This document shows, piece after piece, positions 38,801 through 47,600 of a stretch of 64,000 nt of DNA; the first letter of the stretch is position 1, and each line of letters opens with the position of its first letter. The stretch is from Candidatus Tisiphia endosymbiont of Beris chalybata (GTDB taxonomy: Bacteria > Pseudomonadota > Alphaproteobacteria > Rickettsiales > Rickettsiaceae). Made by a program: the position numbers and the translations under genes. The stretch spans positions 1,116,001 to 1,180,000 of the forward strand of contig NZ_OZ032159.1 in NCBI RefSeq assembly GCF_964026555.1, read 5' to 3'. The notes under the pieces are model-generated. The model worked only from the letters and a program-made list of their open reading frames with translations, was not told where the DNA came from and made no database searches.

Positions 38801-38947
38801 TTAATTGACTTTGATACGGCTCTATTATACGATAATAATAATCGGGATAGAGCCTATAGTATACATTGTCAACGAAGTATGATCTATACCAAGCAATCCC
38901 TTTATGATGAAGGTTTAGCGGCAGTTAATACCATTTCCCTATTATAA
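35900..38947 (+). CDS. TPR-repeat protein 2, C terminus cut off by an IS630-like element
   Basis: 1015 residues, of which the last six (TISLL and the stop region) come from the IS end. The N-terminal region is paralogous to TPR protein 1 (PKYDKY, EQWHDYILEN, AKRLLVYYTIMQL). Two blocks of TPRs follow. The first, about residues 170-390, has nearly identical 102-bp units around 36499-36906 (FYHKSVILVHKSQYDEALTA). The second runs from about 455 on (LYLKSEILKSMANYNGALNA type, 33 residues). True coding stops at 38929; the frame resumes at 40039. It is a likely protein-binding scaffold; localisation is unknown. Confidence 0.85.
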   Translation: MLYNNRKNKKYAPKYDKYVQSTVVSTTKYETINLKLKKQYNTFDDTHNNIFLCNGEQWHDYILENQYFQNIDIGGGNVAKRLLVYYTIMQLFAYIKPVTTNPINQEGFAHNNVSVNNRGIARHYDILHENSTNPLLLPPSTNNLRHSSINLLINKKHNSQHSNYQPPAQALYVQSMLWVHMGKYNEALTAINSAIELNPKNDQIFYHKSVILVHKSQYDEALTAINSAIELNPKNDQIFYHKSVILVHKSQYDEALTAINSAIELNPKNVQAFYHKSVILVHKSQYDEALTAINSAIALNPKNDQMFYHKSVILVDNSRYDEALTTINSAIELNPNNYHLFYYKSVILVHKTQYDEALIAINSAINIHPTYNLYYHKSFLLVRLFDYTNALIAVSKSLDMYKTSKAYYLQSIILIQQDKGNEAKQSFSNAKLISPNVQAYYDNNPSLSLGITNRGEEGLINKARHLKSMGDYNGALDAVKKDLDKSKTYEALYLKSEILKSMANYNGALNAVNEASAINETYEALYLKSQILKNMGEYHDALSAVNEALAKNETYAALHLKGFICNSMGDYDSALDAVNKALAKNETYYTLYLKGVILKNMADYNGALDAVNEALAKSETYEACYLKGLLCNSIADHNGALDAVNKALAKRETYESWYFKAVIIARTDGKNALEAIDEALELKQTYEAFYLQAMIFKNRGDYKKALESINSAELRIKEPDYPILFNKCLFITIQGRVTEDTLKLIDDVIKIHETYEAYYLKALMLDQMSRSLAALDAVASAIKLEGTYEIYSYQAQLLYTVGQFQNALASIANAIHIEETGEMYYLEGQIYKELSQYSEAEVSFRKSLQLQDNTDVRDALIFVLAQQSKYSELELVKDNTTIDQHSNLGPDMDVHTTQIDFYETPTEIESSNKEYTNYYNHSVMSLRSKDYHVALEFILKALSAKETGAAYYIKGLILKDQGNYHQALIDFDTALLYDNNNRDRAYSIHCQRSMIYTKQSLYDEGLAAVNTISLL

Positions 38948-39544
38948 ATAGATATATGAACAATTACATATAGATTTTATAGTTTCTATTGAAATAGATT
39001 GAATAAATTCAATTACAGCATCTTCAAGTTTAGTTAAACAATCGTAAACTTTATTTTTTAATACCGAATCTTTTAAATGTTGCCACAACCTCTCTACAGG
39101 ATTTAACTCTGGACTATATGGTGGTAAGTACATAATCTCAATATTAGCTGGTATTGTAAGACCTTTATGCCATCCAGCTCCATCCATCACTAGTATAACT
39201 TTTGTAGTTATATGTTTCGCAAATTCATTAAGAAAAACTTGCATACAGGCCTTATCAACATTCGGAATAATTAAACTAAAAGAGTCTCCATCTCTATGAT
39301 TTGTAGCAGAATAAAGATAAAATGATTTAAATCCCAGCTTTGTAGGAACTGGAGTCCTACTGCCTTTTTCAAACCATCCTAAACCATGTTTTGTATTGGT
39401 CCCAAACCTAGTCTCATCAAAAAAATAAATAGGTACCATAGGATTATCTTGGTGTACTTGTTGTAGATTTTTTTTTGAATTCTTCTTGAGAAGATGTGTC
39501 AGCTTTGTAATGCCTCTTTCTACCAGTAATATGCCTAAACCCAA
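38942..39544 (-). CDS. IS630-like transposase, catalytic part (ORF B)
   Basis: 200 residues. The DDE-type domain shows IYFFDETRFGTNTKHGLGW (first Asp), VILVMDGAGWHKG (second Asp) and LPPYSPELNPVERLWQHLK (Glu), the IS630 signature. The real fused protein should begin in ORF A and enter this frame at the A9 run (39468-39476 on the plus strand, as T9). The first 28 or so residues of this frame before the run are not part of the protein. Confidence 0.85.
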   Translation of the reverse strand: MGLGILLVERGITKLTHLLKKNSKKNLQQVHQDNPMVPIYFFDETRFGTNTKHGLGWFEKGSRTPVPTKLGFKSFYLYSATNHRDGDSFSLIIPNVDKACMQVFLNEFAKHITTKVILVMDGAGWHKGLTIPANIEIMYLPPYSPELNPVERLWQHLKDSVLKNKVYDCLTKLEDAVIEFIQSISIETIKSICNCSYIYL

Positions 39545-39935
39545 GTGCCCCTAGCATTCTATGTATACTAGATTTTTCTATATCTATATCAAATTTTTCT
39601 TTTATCACTATCTTTAATTTCTTAATCGTAATACTACTGTCTCTCTTTATCAAAGTTTTAATCTCATCTTTTTGAGCAGTATTTAATTTTGATCTAGAAG
39701 GCTTTGCTATGTTCTTGAGACCATCAATGCCTTGATCTCGAAATAGAGCAACCCATCTATGTAGCGAAGATCTGTTGATATCATAAACTTCCGCTACTTT
39801 CTTAATACCATGCTTACTCGATGCTAGTATGGCTTTTAATCTTGTTACTACAACACCATTCTTCCCTCCGTTATTCAAAGCTTCCCTTGCTTTTAATACT
39901 AATTCGTCATTTATCATTTTTGATACTTTAGGCAT
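39444..39935 (-). CDS. IS630-like transposase, DNA-binding part (ORF A)
   Basis: 163 residues. The helix-turn-helix domain includes KKVAEVYDINRSSLHRWVALF and then GIDGLKN; a second winged part continues to GFRHITGRKRHYKAD. At nine A residues (FKKK) the frame runs out of the family sequence. Removing one A joins EEFKK to NLQQVHQDNPMVPIYFF of ORF B. Transcriptional slippage on A9 could make the full enzyme, as proposed for other IS elements with A runs. Confidence 0.8.
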   Translation of the reverse strand: MPKVSKMINDELVLKAREALNNGGKNGVVVTRLKAILASSKHGIKKVAEVYDINRSSLHRWVALFRDQGIDGLKNIAKPSRSKLNTAQKDEIKTLIKRDSSITIKKLKIVIKEKFDIDIEKSSIHRMLGALGFRHITGRKRHYKADTSSQEEFKKKSTTSTPR

Positions 39936-40020
39936 TTCCTTGTTACTTCCTATTATTTCATTATTACCTAGCTTTATATCATAAATTACTCATTCTATCA
40001 ATCTAATATCTCTGCTTATA

Positions 40021-40449
40021 ATGGGGAAATGGTATAATAAAGCTTTACAGCTCAAAAAAACAGGTTTTTTAGGTAATTGTATCAAAGGTAAAATTTTATG
40101 GAAACAGGAAGACGACACGATGGCATTATTATTTTTAGATAAGTGCTTAAAGTTTAATCCTGATCCAGAGATATATTATATTAAGAGCTTAATCTTAGAC
40201 AAACAGCAGAACTATGAAGGAGCGTTAGAAGCTATTAATCGATGTATAAAATATAATGGTGGTGGTGCCAATGTTACAGTTGATCCCAGACATAATATCC
40301 AGCAGACTAATGTAGCTTACAAGCTAAAAGATTTAGAGTATTTTACTAGTAGATTAGGTAATATAGATAGTCCATTTCAATATACTGGTGAGACATTGGA
40401 GCATAATATGGATTTCTCAATAGGACTAATAGGGGGGGAGATACGGTAG
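40021..40449 (+). pseudogene. 3' fragment of TPR gene 2 beyond the IS
   Basis: 142 codons. The first six come from the IS end and flank; true sequence starts with KALQLKKTG at 40039. It contains two more TPR-like units (CIKGKILWKQEDDTMALLFL, IYYIKSLILDKQQNYEGALE) and a unique tail of about 60 residues. With the IS removed, TPR protein 2 would have about 1146 residues. The ATG at 40021 is fortuitous. Confidence 0.75.
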
Positions 40450-40592
40450 GTTAGAGAGCTCTGTTCATCTATTTACTACAGAATTAAAAGGAATTATAAC
40501 AGGATAAAATAAAGTTAGAAAGAGTCAATAATTTAGTTTTGGTAAGTTCTTAGTAATTGACTATAGTGAAGAATGGATTGAAAATTCAAGGG

Positions 40593-40700
40593 CTATAGTC
40601 ACTTAGGTTAAACTAGGCTACGTTGTTGCTCGTCGCTTACCTAGTCTCTCCTAGGCTTCACTCCTCGCGCCTAGTATCTAATTCAACCTAAGTGACTATA
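40593..40700 (+). repeat. Family C palindromic element, copy 2
   Basis: It reads CTATAGTCACTTAGGTTAAA and ends TTCAACCTAAGTGACTATA, with the centre GCTACGTTGTTGCTCGTCGC. The rest of the 40450-40810 gap is AT-rich with a short TAGGCTCTGTGAACATTG piece like the family B end. Confidence 0.85.
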
Positions 40701-40810
40701 AGTAGGCTCTGTGAACATTGCTCACTTCAACCAAATAAGATGAAACAAAGTGAAGAAATGCTAAAAAAGAGTCAGAAATTTTATCGAATCTCGAAACAAT
40801 TCGTCTAAGT

Positions 40811-41266
40811 TTATTTTGGGCCGTTTGGCATTAGCCGTTGTAGTTCTTTCTCTACTAAGGGTTTTACTAAGTAAGGTAAATTCGTATCTAACCATTTAGT
40901 TAACGCAGGGCGTAACATTTCAACTATTAACTCCTCTAGAATTTTCCCTTTGCCTGTAGTATGTTCTACCCCTTTATCAGCTATTTCTATTGGAGAATAA
41001 TTCTTCAGAATATTAGTAGTGTCAGTAGCAGTTTTGCCAGCTACTGACGTCTCTTGTAGTAGCTGTTGTGCATTGAGATCTATCTTATTAGATAAATTTT
41101 GATGGGGTTGTTTAGTAGCTGCTAAATTTTTTTTATGTTCTATTATATCGGTTAACTCTAATATGTCGTCATTAGCTTGAGAATCACGATTATTAATCAC
41201 TTCTTTAATAGATTTTAATATCTCTTCAACGGACATATCCAGATTCTTTTTATACTCTATATTCAT
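40811..41266 (-). CDS. popZ: PopZ-like cell-pole organising protein (DUF2497)
   Basis: 151 residues. The N-terminal SVEEILKSIKEVI helix and the C-terminal LEELIVEMLRPALTKWLDTNLPYLVKPLVEKELQRL are the two conserved ends of PopZ, with an acidic, disordered middle. PopZ forms polar hubs that hold chromosome-partitioning proteins in alphaproteobacteria. It starts 3 bases after the tolC stop, and the tolC-popZ order is common in the class, so the pair is likely one transcript. Confidence 0.85.
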   Translation of the reverse strand: MNIEYKKNLDMSVEEILKSIKEVINNRDSQANDDILELTDIIEHKKNLAATKQPHQNLSNKIDLNAQQLLQETSVAGKTATDTTNILKNYSPIEIADKGVEHTTGKGKILEELIVEMLRPALTKWLDTNLPYLVKPLVEKELQRLMPNGPK

Positions 41267-41269
41267 AAT

Positions 41270-42643
41270 TTAGGAACCTATAATAAGCTTCTTCTTCAAC
41301 GATTTAAATTCTTCCTCAGGAGTAAAATATTTTACATTTAATTTTAAGCTTTTTGCGGTTAATTCACCAATTAATGATTTGAGTTGATAAGCTGTTAAAA
41401 CCTCTTCTTTATGAGCATCAACTTTTGATAATTTAGCTTTATATAAATTCTCTTCCGCTGTTAAAACATCTAAAACTGTTTTAGAGCCAACTAGCTCTTC
41501 TTGCATTACTCCATCATATGCCATCTGGCTTGCTTCTACTCCTTGTGTAGTAGCGATAATCTTAGATTTCGCAGCTTCAAATCCTTCCCAGCTTCTAATA
41601 ACATTTGTTTGCACTTGTTTAATTGTATTATTCAATTGAATTATAGTACTCCTAGTATTATTTTTTGCCTTTCTAATTCTTGAATATTCGACTCCGTGTG
41701 AGTAAATAGGAATATTTACTGACAAAGTTGAGGTAACGCTTCTATTATTTACTTTATTATTCTGAAGGTCTTGATAGTCATAAGTAGTCTTACCTGTTTG
41801 AACCCTGAAGTCCACTCTAGGTAAAAGAGCTGCTTTAGCTACTAATTCATTAGCTTTATGGCTTTTAACCTCATGCCTAGTTCGGTCGATATTAGGGTTT
41901 ATATTGATAGCTTTGTTCATTAGAGCCTCTTTGGTACTGGGTATATTATCGGGCAATTGAGGCATTGTAATATTCTCTACCTCTATACCAAAATCCTCAG
42001 CAAATTTAGCATTTGTTGCTTGTAAATTAGCATATGCAGTAAGTTCGGCAGTTTCTGCCTTTGCTAAACCAGCTTTAGCAGCAGAGACATCTACTAAGGT
42101 GGCTTCCCCTAATTTGAGCTTTTCATCAATTGTCTCTAACTGCTGTTTATTAATTTTTACACTAATTGCAGCAATATTATATTTTTCTTTCGCCTCATAA
42201 CAACTAATATAAGTAGTTATTAAATCTAATAATACTTTTTGTTCGCCAGCATAATACTTAGCTCGCGATGCTCGAAACGCAGATTGCGCCGCCTTTAACT
42301 CTGCTACGCTACTGCCCCCACTAAATATAGGCTGCTCTATTATCAGAGCTCCTTGCTGATTCTGAGTCCCTCTTTTAGTACGCGCAGCCTCTCGAACCAT
42401 AGGATCTTCACTCAAGTGACCTAGCGCTTTTCCTCTAGTAGTTTCAGCATTAATCTGATACCCCACTTTAGGTAAAAAACCAGAGAATGCTGTCGAAAAC
42501 TGCTCGATTTCCATTAAAAAATTGGTTCTAATTTGCTTGAGCTCAGAGTTTTGAGTATATGCAACAGTTAAAGCTTCTCGTAATTCTATAGAGAAAGCAG
42601 AATAGGGAAGTAAAATAATAATAAAGTAAATAAATCTCTTCAT
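41270..42643 (-). CDS. tolC: TolC-family outer membrane efflux protein
   Basis: 457 residues from the ATG at 42643 (MKRFIYFIIILLPYSAFSIE), which begins a signal peptide; the frame is open 46 codons further, but those do not look like protein. Two repeated helical/beta halves carry the TolC pattern, with LREALTVAYTQNSELKQ at the start of half 1 and IVQ-type amphipathic helices later. TolC trimers form the outer membrane exit duct for type I secretion and drug efflux. It could export proteins lacking N-terminal signals. It is co-transcribed with popZ. Confidence 0.9.
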   Translation of the reverse strand: MKRFIYFIIILLPYSAFSIELREALTVAYTQNSELKQIRTNFLMEIEQFSTAFSGFLPKVGYQINAETTRGKALGHLSEDPMVREAARTKRGTQNQQGALIIEQPIFSGGSSVAELKAAQSAFRASRAKYYAGEQKVLLDLITTYISCYEAKEKYNIAAISVKINKQQLETIDEKLKLGEATLVDVSAAKAGLAKAETAELTAYANLQATNAKFAEDFGIEVENITMPQLPDNIPSTKEALMNKAININPNIDRTRHEVKSHKANELVAKAALLPRVDFRVQTGKTTYDYQDLQNNKVNNRSVTSTLSVNIPIYSHGVEYSRIRKAKNNTRSTIIQLNNTIKQVQTNVIRSWEGFEAAKSKIIATTQGVEASQMAYDGVMQEELVGSKTVLDVLTAEENLYKAKLSKVDAHKEEVLTAYQLKSLIGELTAKSLKLNVKYFTPEEEFKSLKKKLIIGS

Positions 42644-42853
42644 AGTGGGGCTTTCTAAAATGTTTAAGTTATGAGAACCGTTAATAATATACAATGCTTT
42701 TAAAGACATTTTTCCTTTAAAACGCGATTCTGTTGTGATAAAGCAAGCACTTAACATAGCAAAAACCGACGGCAAGAGCAATATAACTATAGCTTTTATT
42801 TATTAATATAGATAAAATAATTTAGAATTTAAACTTAAAATCAATATTTCATT

Positions 42854-44086
42854 ATGAGTATCATCTCTCCTTCTACTCTTCCTTCCCTTGGACAGCCTAC
42901 CAAACCTAGGATGTCTTTAGAGGAGGAGATTGCCAAAAAAATAAAAAATTTTTCTGACGATATTAAAAGATTAAAGGACAAAATTATATATCTAAAAAAT
43001 ACATGGGTATATTCAGCCGAGGAACAATTGTCTAAAGACATAGTTAAAGCTTTTGAAGACGTAGTGCAACCTTCTATAGAACAATTAGACCAATATCTTA
43101 GGCAACAAGAAGAAATAAAAAAAGAGGCATTATTACTTGAAACTGAGTTTCTAGAGTTAATGATCAAAATGATCCAATCTATTATAAAATTTCAAGAAAT
43201 TCTAAACAAACTATATCCGGGGGCATCAAAAAATATAATTGATTATATAGATCACCTTTTAATTGCGTTATTAGCAACACATATGCCTATCGTAGCTCTA
43301 GTAGTTAAAGTGGGTAGAGATGTAGTATTTGAGCCATTAATAAACCGGATAAAAAGTACTATTAGTGCAGAATCTTTAACAAAAATAAAAGAAAGTTGGC
43401 TCAAAAAATCAGCAGACCTATCTGCTCAGCTCACTGAAATACAACAAAATGAAAGCTTCCGTCAAAAATACCAAGCAGCAGCGCAAATTCTTATACTATC
43501 GGAGAAAACAGGCTATTCTCCCTTACAGATTGCTGAACTGAGATTAGATCCGCAAGACCTACAGAAATGTGACAGAAAACAATTGGGAGCTCTTCTTGAA
43601 GATAAAGCACTGATAGAATCATCTGCCACCAGCTCTAATAGCAAAATTACCCAAGTGATAGACACATTAAGGGAAGGAATTAATACAATTCTTAACAATG
43701 TGTTATACGATAAGGATTTTAACAATGCTATCGAACAAGGACTGACTGCAGCCAAAACAAATCTTCAGCAAGCGTTGGTGCCTACGCAAAGCATTTATAC
43801 ACGCCTAACCTCTTCTTGTAAGGCAGTAATAAGTATCCTTAACGTTGAGAAGCTCATTCAGAATAAAGTAGCATCTCTACCTGAAGGTAAAAAAATCATC
43901 TCGGAGGTTGGAAACCTAATTAAAAATAACACCCAAAATATTCTACCAAAAATTTTATACAAGTCTTATCAGGCAAAACCATATTTAGAAACTTTAATGG
44001 TAATAACTGACAATATCAGATCAATTTATAAACATACTTCTCCTGCTAGCTCTCCTGCTAGCTCTCCTGCTAGAGGCAAGTCTTAA
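42854..44086 (+). CDS. Unknown coiled-coil protein with SPAS tail
   Basis: 410 residues, not recognised. Long helices dominate: a coiled-coil segment at about 22-115 (EEEIAKKIKNFSDDIKRLKD, then EQLDQYLRQQEEIKKEALL) and a moderately hydrophobic helix at about 130-155 (IDHLLIALLATHMPIVALVV). The tail has three SPA(S/R) repeats (9-bp DNA units) before RGKS. There is no signal peptide. It is divergent from tolC with 210 bases between the starts. A secreted effector is possible but not shown. Confidence 0.6.
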   Translation: MSIISPSTLPSLGQPTKPRMSLEEEIAKKIKNFSDDIKRLKDKIIYLKNTWVYSAEEQLSKDIVKAFEDVVQPSIEQLDQYLRQQEEIKKEALLLETEFLELMIKMIQSIIKFQEILNKLYPGASKNIIDYIDHLLIALLATHMPIVALVVKVGRDVVFEPLINRIKSTISAESLTKIKESWLKKSADLSAQLTEIQQNESFRQKYQAAAQILILSEKTGYSPLQIAELRLDPQDLQKCDRKQLGALLEDKALIESSATSSNSKITQVIDTLREGINTILNNVLYDKDFNNAIEQGLTAAKTNLQQALVPTQSIYTRLTSSCKAVISILNVEKLIQNKVASLPEGKKIISEVGNLIKNNTQNILPKILYKSYQAKPYLETLMVITDNIRSIYKHTSPASSPASSPARGKS

Positions 44087-44185
44087 AAATATACTGTTTG
44101 TTAATGAAGAGGTGGGAGACGCAAGTCAACTTCGAGAAGAGCGAGGATAGCAAAGCCCCAGAGGCGAAAGCAGTACCGAGCTTAA

Positions 44186-44392
44186 ACAGGCATTGCCGAT
44201 AAATAGTTGATAGTAATTAAAGATTGTGCTTGAGTACCGTAAACGTCATGAGCTAAGCGAGCGTTTGCTGCGCGCGGCAAGCCAGGAAACCTTGGTTTGT
44301 TTGGAGGATTTTTTCTGGATTGCTTCGTCGGCCTTATGCCCTTCTCGCAATGACAATGCTCCGGCATCAACTATTTATCGGCAATGCCCTTA
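44186..44392. repeat. Palindrome with GGATTGCTTCGTC / CGCAATGAC motif
   Basis: The arms GGCATTGCCGATAAATAGTTGAT and ATCAACTATTTATCGGCAATGCC are exact complements about 160 bases apart. Inside lies CTGGATTGCTTCGTCGGC..CTCGCAATGAC, a motif also found at 53070-53115 and familiar from rickettsial intergenic repeats. Confidence 0.75.
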
Positions 44393-44433
44393 AACAAAGG
44401 AAAATTATAACTAACAAGAGGAGCAAAAGAGTA

Positions 44434-44562
44434 TATAGTCAAAGTGATTTAGCTGATGATACTTGAATTTAAAGGTGAGGTTGCATAGCGTATAGAGAAT
44501 ATGTGAGCACAACCGAATCCTGCAAAATCAAGTGTCATCAGCTAAATACCTGAGGCTATACC
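44434..44562 (-). repeat. Family D palindromic element, copy 2
   Basis: Reverse complement of 9911-10039 with a few substitutions. The arms TTTAGCTGATGATACTTGAA and CAAGTGTCATCAGCTAAA pair with one mismatch. Confidence 0.8.
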
Positions 44563-44600
44563 AACTCTTGAAAGAGGAAGAGTTGGTATATAGCAAGGTT

Positions 44601-47600
44601 TTACAATGCCACTTTTAGTTTTAGGTAACCTTGGTGAGCTTGATATTTCTTTTGTAGATGACAATCATAACCAACTCCTATCTCAATATTTTGATGGTTA
44701 AGCAGTACGCTAGTACCAATATTATATTGTAAGGCTTTGGAGTTTTTATTGTTCTGCGTTGGGAAATATTCATTCGTTCCAACAAATTTAGCCTTTATTA
44801 ATTGGTTTTTCTTGTTGAAATTCTTCTCTAATCCCGCACTCAGAGCTGGCGTAATTGTAGTACCTTCTGAAACCAGATATTTCTTAGCTACCTGGATTCC
44901 AATAGTCCCAGCAACCGGTGATTCAGATTTACTATCCACCGCTACTTTCCCTAAAGTATAGCTGCTATCTTTAGAACGACCAATCTCTAGACCAATGTAA
45001 GGTATTATACTTAAGCTTTTATCATCAGTCGGAATTCTATAACCCAGCTTGGTGTCTAAACTATAAGCTGTGTTATTATGTTTTGCTGTGGCTGATTGTG
45101 AAGCATCAGCAGGGTTTAACCCTGAATCTTTTACCTTCACTTTACTAAAGCTGACGGACAAAATATTATCCCATATAATATCTTCATTAATTTGGGAATG
45201 ACTGTATAGGGAGATAACATTGCTTTTAACATCTAGCTTTTTATTTAAGTTATCCTTAAATTTGTAATTACTTAAAATATAGCTATACGCGATTCCGACA
45301 ATATTATTATCATCAACATTGATATCTCCACCAATAGTTGGCCCAAAATAAGCTGCGCTATACCCCGCTTGATTAGGCAACGTGCCCTGCTTACTAGTAC
45401 CATATACCCCGCTAATCCAAAGACCTTTAGGAACGCTATTGTCCTCCTCACCAGCAGCTAGTGCTAAGTTATTGACCCTTATTGACGCAAGCCTATCAGT
45501 GATAGAAGTCTTAGCAGCCCTAATTACATCTCCTCCAACTGGTGCGCGCATCTCAGTAATACCTTTATCATGCTTAGTTTCTGCTTCTAACTTTGCCTGA
45601 GCTGCTGCTGCCGCTTGAGCTTGAGCTGCTGCCTGAGCCTGAGCTTGAGCTGCTGCCTGAGCCTGAGCTTGAGCTGCTGCATCTGGCGTTGCATTTCCGC
45701 CGTCGCCTGTAGTTAATTGAATTTGCTGTGCAACGACGGGATTATCCCTAGCTATAGCTGCTCGAATTTGCGCTGCCAAATCTGCGTGGCCACGGGCATC
45801 TAAAATAGCTAGAAATTGCTCTACCATCTCTCCCTGTCTACCGTTAGCTATCAAGTCTGCAATTTGTCCTGCATACTGTGCAGAGGAACCTTGCGCTATC
45901 AACGTTGTTCGAAGTCGCGCTGCCACCTCCGGGTTGCCTCCTCCCGCTAAAGCTACTAGAGATGGCTCCATAAGGTCTAGAGACTGGTTAGATAATATAG
46001 TAGCTGCTGCCGTTTGTGGATCTTCAACTAGCAAAGGATTGGCTCTAGCAAGAGCTACCAATCTTAACTGTCTCTCTGTCATGTCTGCATAGTCCGTTAT
46101 GAAATCGCGTGCTGTTAGAGCTGGAGCTTGTGGATTTCTATTAGTTGTTTCACCTCCGCCGCCTTCATTTCTAGGGTCCCCTGGCCCTTGGTGAGGACCT
46201 GATGGATTCTCTACTACCAACCTACTAACCCTCCTATGTTCTTCATCTGTAGCTTGCTCACCTGGTGCCATGCCTATTGCAGCTAACCCTCTACGTGCAG
46301 TATTACGTACACTATTTAGCGCACGCCATGCCCATGTGGCACCTGGCGGTACGGAATTGAGAGCGTTCGAAGGTTCTTCTGGTTGGCTTGCACCTGGTGC
46401 TTGAGTTACCATCTCATTGCGAGCTCCTTGCATTGCAGCACATTCTTGTTTTGCAGCTTGCATCTTCTCGTCTACGTTGGCTTTAGCTTTTATTAGAGCG
46501 CTTATTATACCCTCCAATTGCTCATCCTTGTCTTTTATAGCGTCACTTAGACTTGCTAAGGCTACAGTGTTATCTTGTTGTAGCGCAAGAATTTCGCGCT
46601 TACTATACTCTCTGTGATTATATACCTCTCTTGACAATTGGTTGATTATTTGAGCATGTTTTTCTATATCGGTTTGTAAGGCTTGCACAGTTACAGGCGT
46701 TGCCTCGATTAAGTCTGGCAGATCAAGCTGAAAGGCTATTTTATCTTCTAGGGCTTCGCGTAACAGCTCTAAATCTTTTCTATGAGTTAATGCTCGGCTT
46801 TTCGTGGCACTCTCTATTGCTGCGGATCTTGCAGAGTCTTCTTGCTCTTTGGTAGCGAGTTTAGAGGCTGCCTTAGCGTCCTCATACTGTGCTCCAATGC
46901 TTTGGCATTCCTCTAACTCCTGCTTCAATTGTTGTTCTATAATGCTTACTCGCGTTTTTCTCAAATTTGGGTCTGTTGGTGTAGTATAGGTTTGTCCTAC
47001 TACATCACTTATCATATTGTGCACTTGTGCGCGAGCTTGTAATAGATTGTTTATTACAGCTAGTGTTTGTTGGTTTTGTTCTGTTATGCTCTTCTCTAGA
47101 TCTTGTAACTCATTTTGATTGTTGTTTTTTAGAGCATCAAGTTTAGCTTTACTTAGCTGTTCACATAGTTCTAAAGCACCTTTCAGATTGTAAAATTGTT
47201 CATCATGCATTGCTATATTTGCATGTATCCTAGCCCACTCTGCAGGGGAAGCAATATCTGCTACCCTCTTTAATTCCTCTCGAAAATGTATTTTGTTCTT
47301 TGCTGCATCTTGTAACTTTCCTAGGTCCCCTGTGCGCATTGCTTCATGTTCTGCAGCTACTTCAGCTAATTTGGCAACTGGATCACGGAGCTGAGACCTT
47401 TTAGCTGCTTCTTCCTGGATTTTTTCTACTTGTTCTTTCTCTCCCTGAACTTTTAGTACAGCTTGTATGATTTGATCTAAATCCTTTTCTTCCGCTGTTT
47501 GACTGGGGGCCCCTCTAGTTAGTCCCGCATATTGTCCAGCTGAATTTACTGCTGAGGCTAACCAATGTGCAGCTGAACCTATTCCTGCTGCCACCCCATT

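Larger units (their letters stand above)
38930..40034 (-). mobile_element. IS630-like insertion sequence inside TPR gene 2 (about 1105 bp)
   Basis: The left end ACCATTTCCCTATTATAA and the complement of the right end TACCATTTCCCCATTATAA are inverted repeats. The flanks share TAAT (38926-38929 and 40035-40038). Joining GCAGTTAAT to AAAGCTTTACAG restores a perfect TPR (AAVN+KALQL). If the usual IS630 TA duplication is assumed instead (TA at 38929-38930 and 40033-40034), the frame is not restored. It carries a two-frame transposase on the minus strand. Confidence 0.75.
44087..44600. repeat. Repeat-filled gap between the unknown gene and the large autotransporter
   Basis: 44092-44165 is a family G piece (GTTAATGAAGAGGTGGGAGACG). 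44186-44392 is a long palindrome. 44434-44562 is family D, flanked by TATAGTC and GGCTATA. No gene was seen. Confidence 0.65.
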
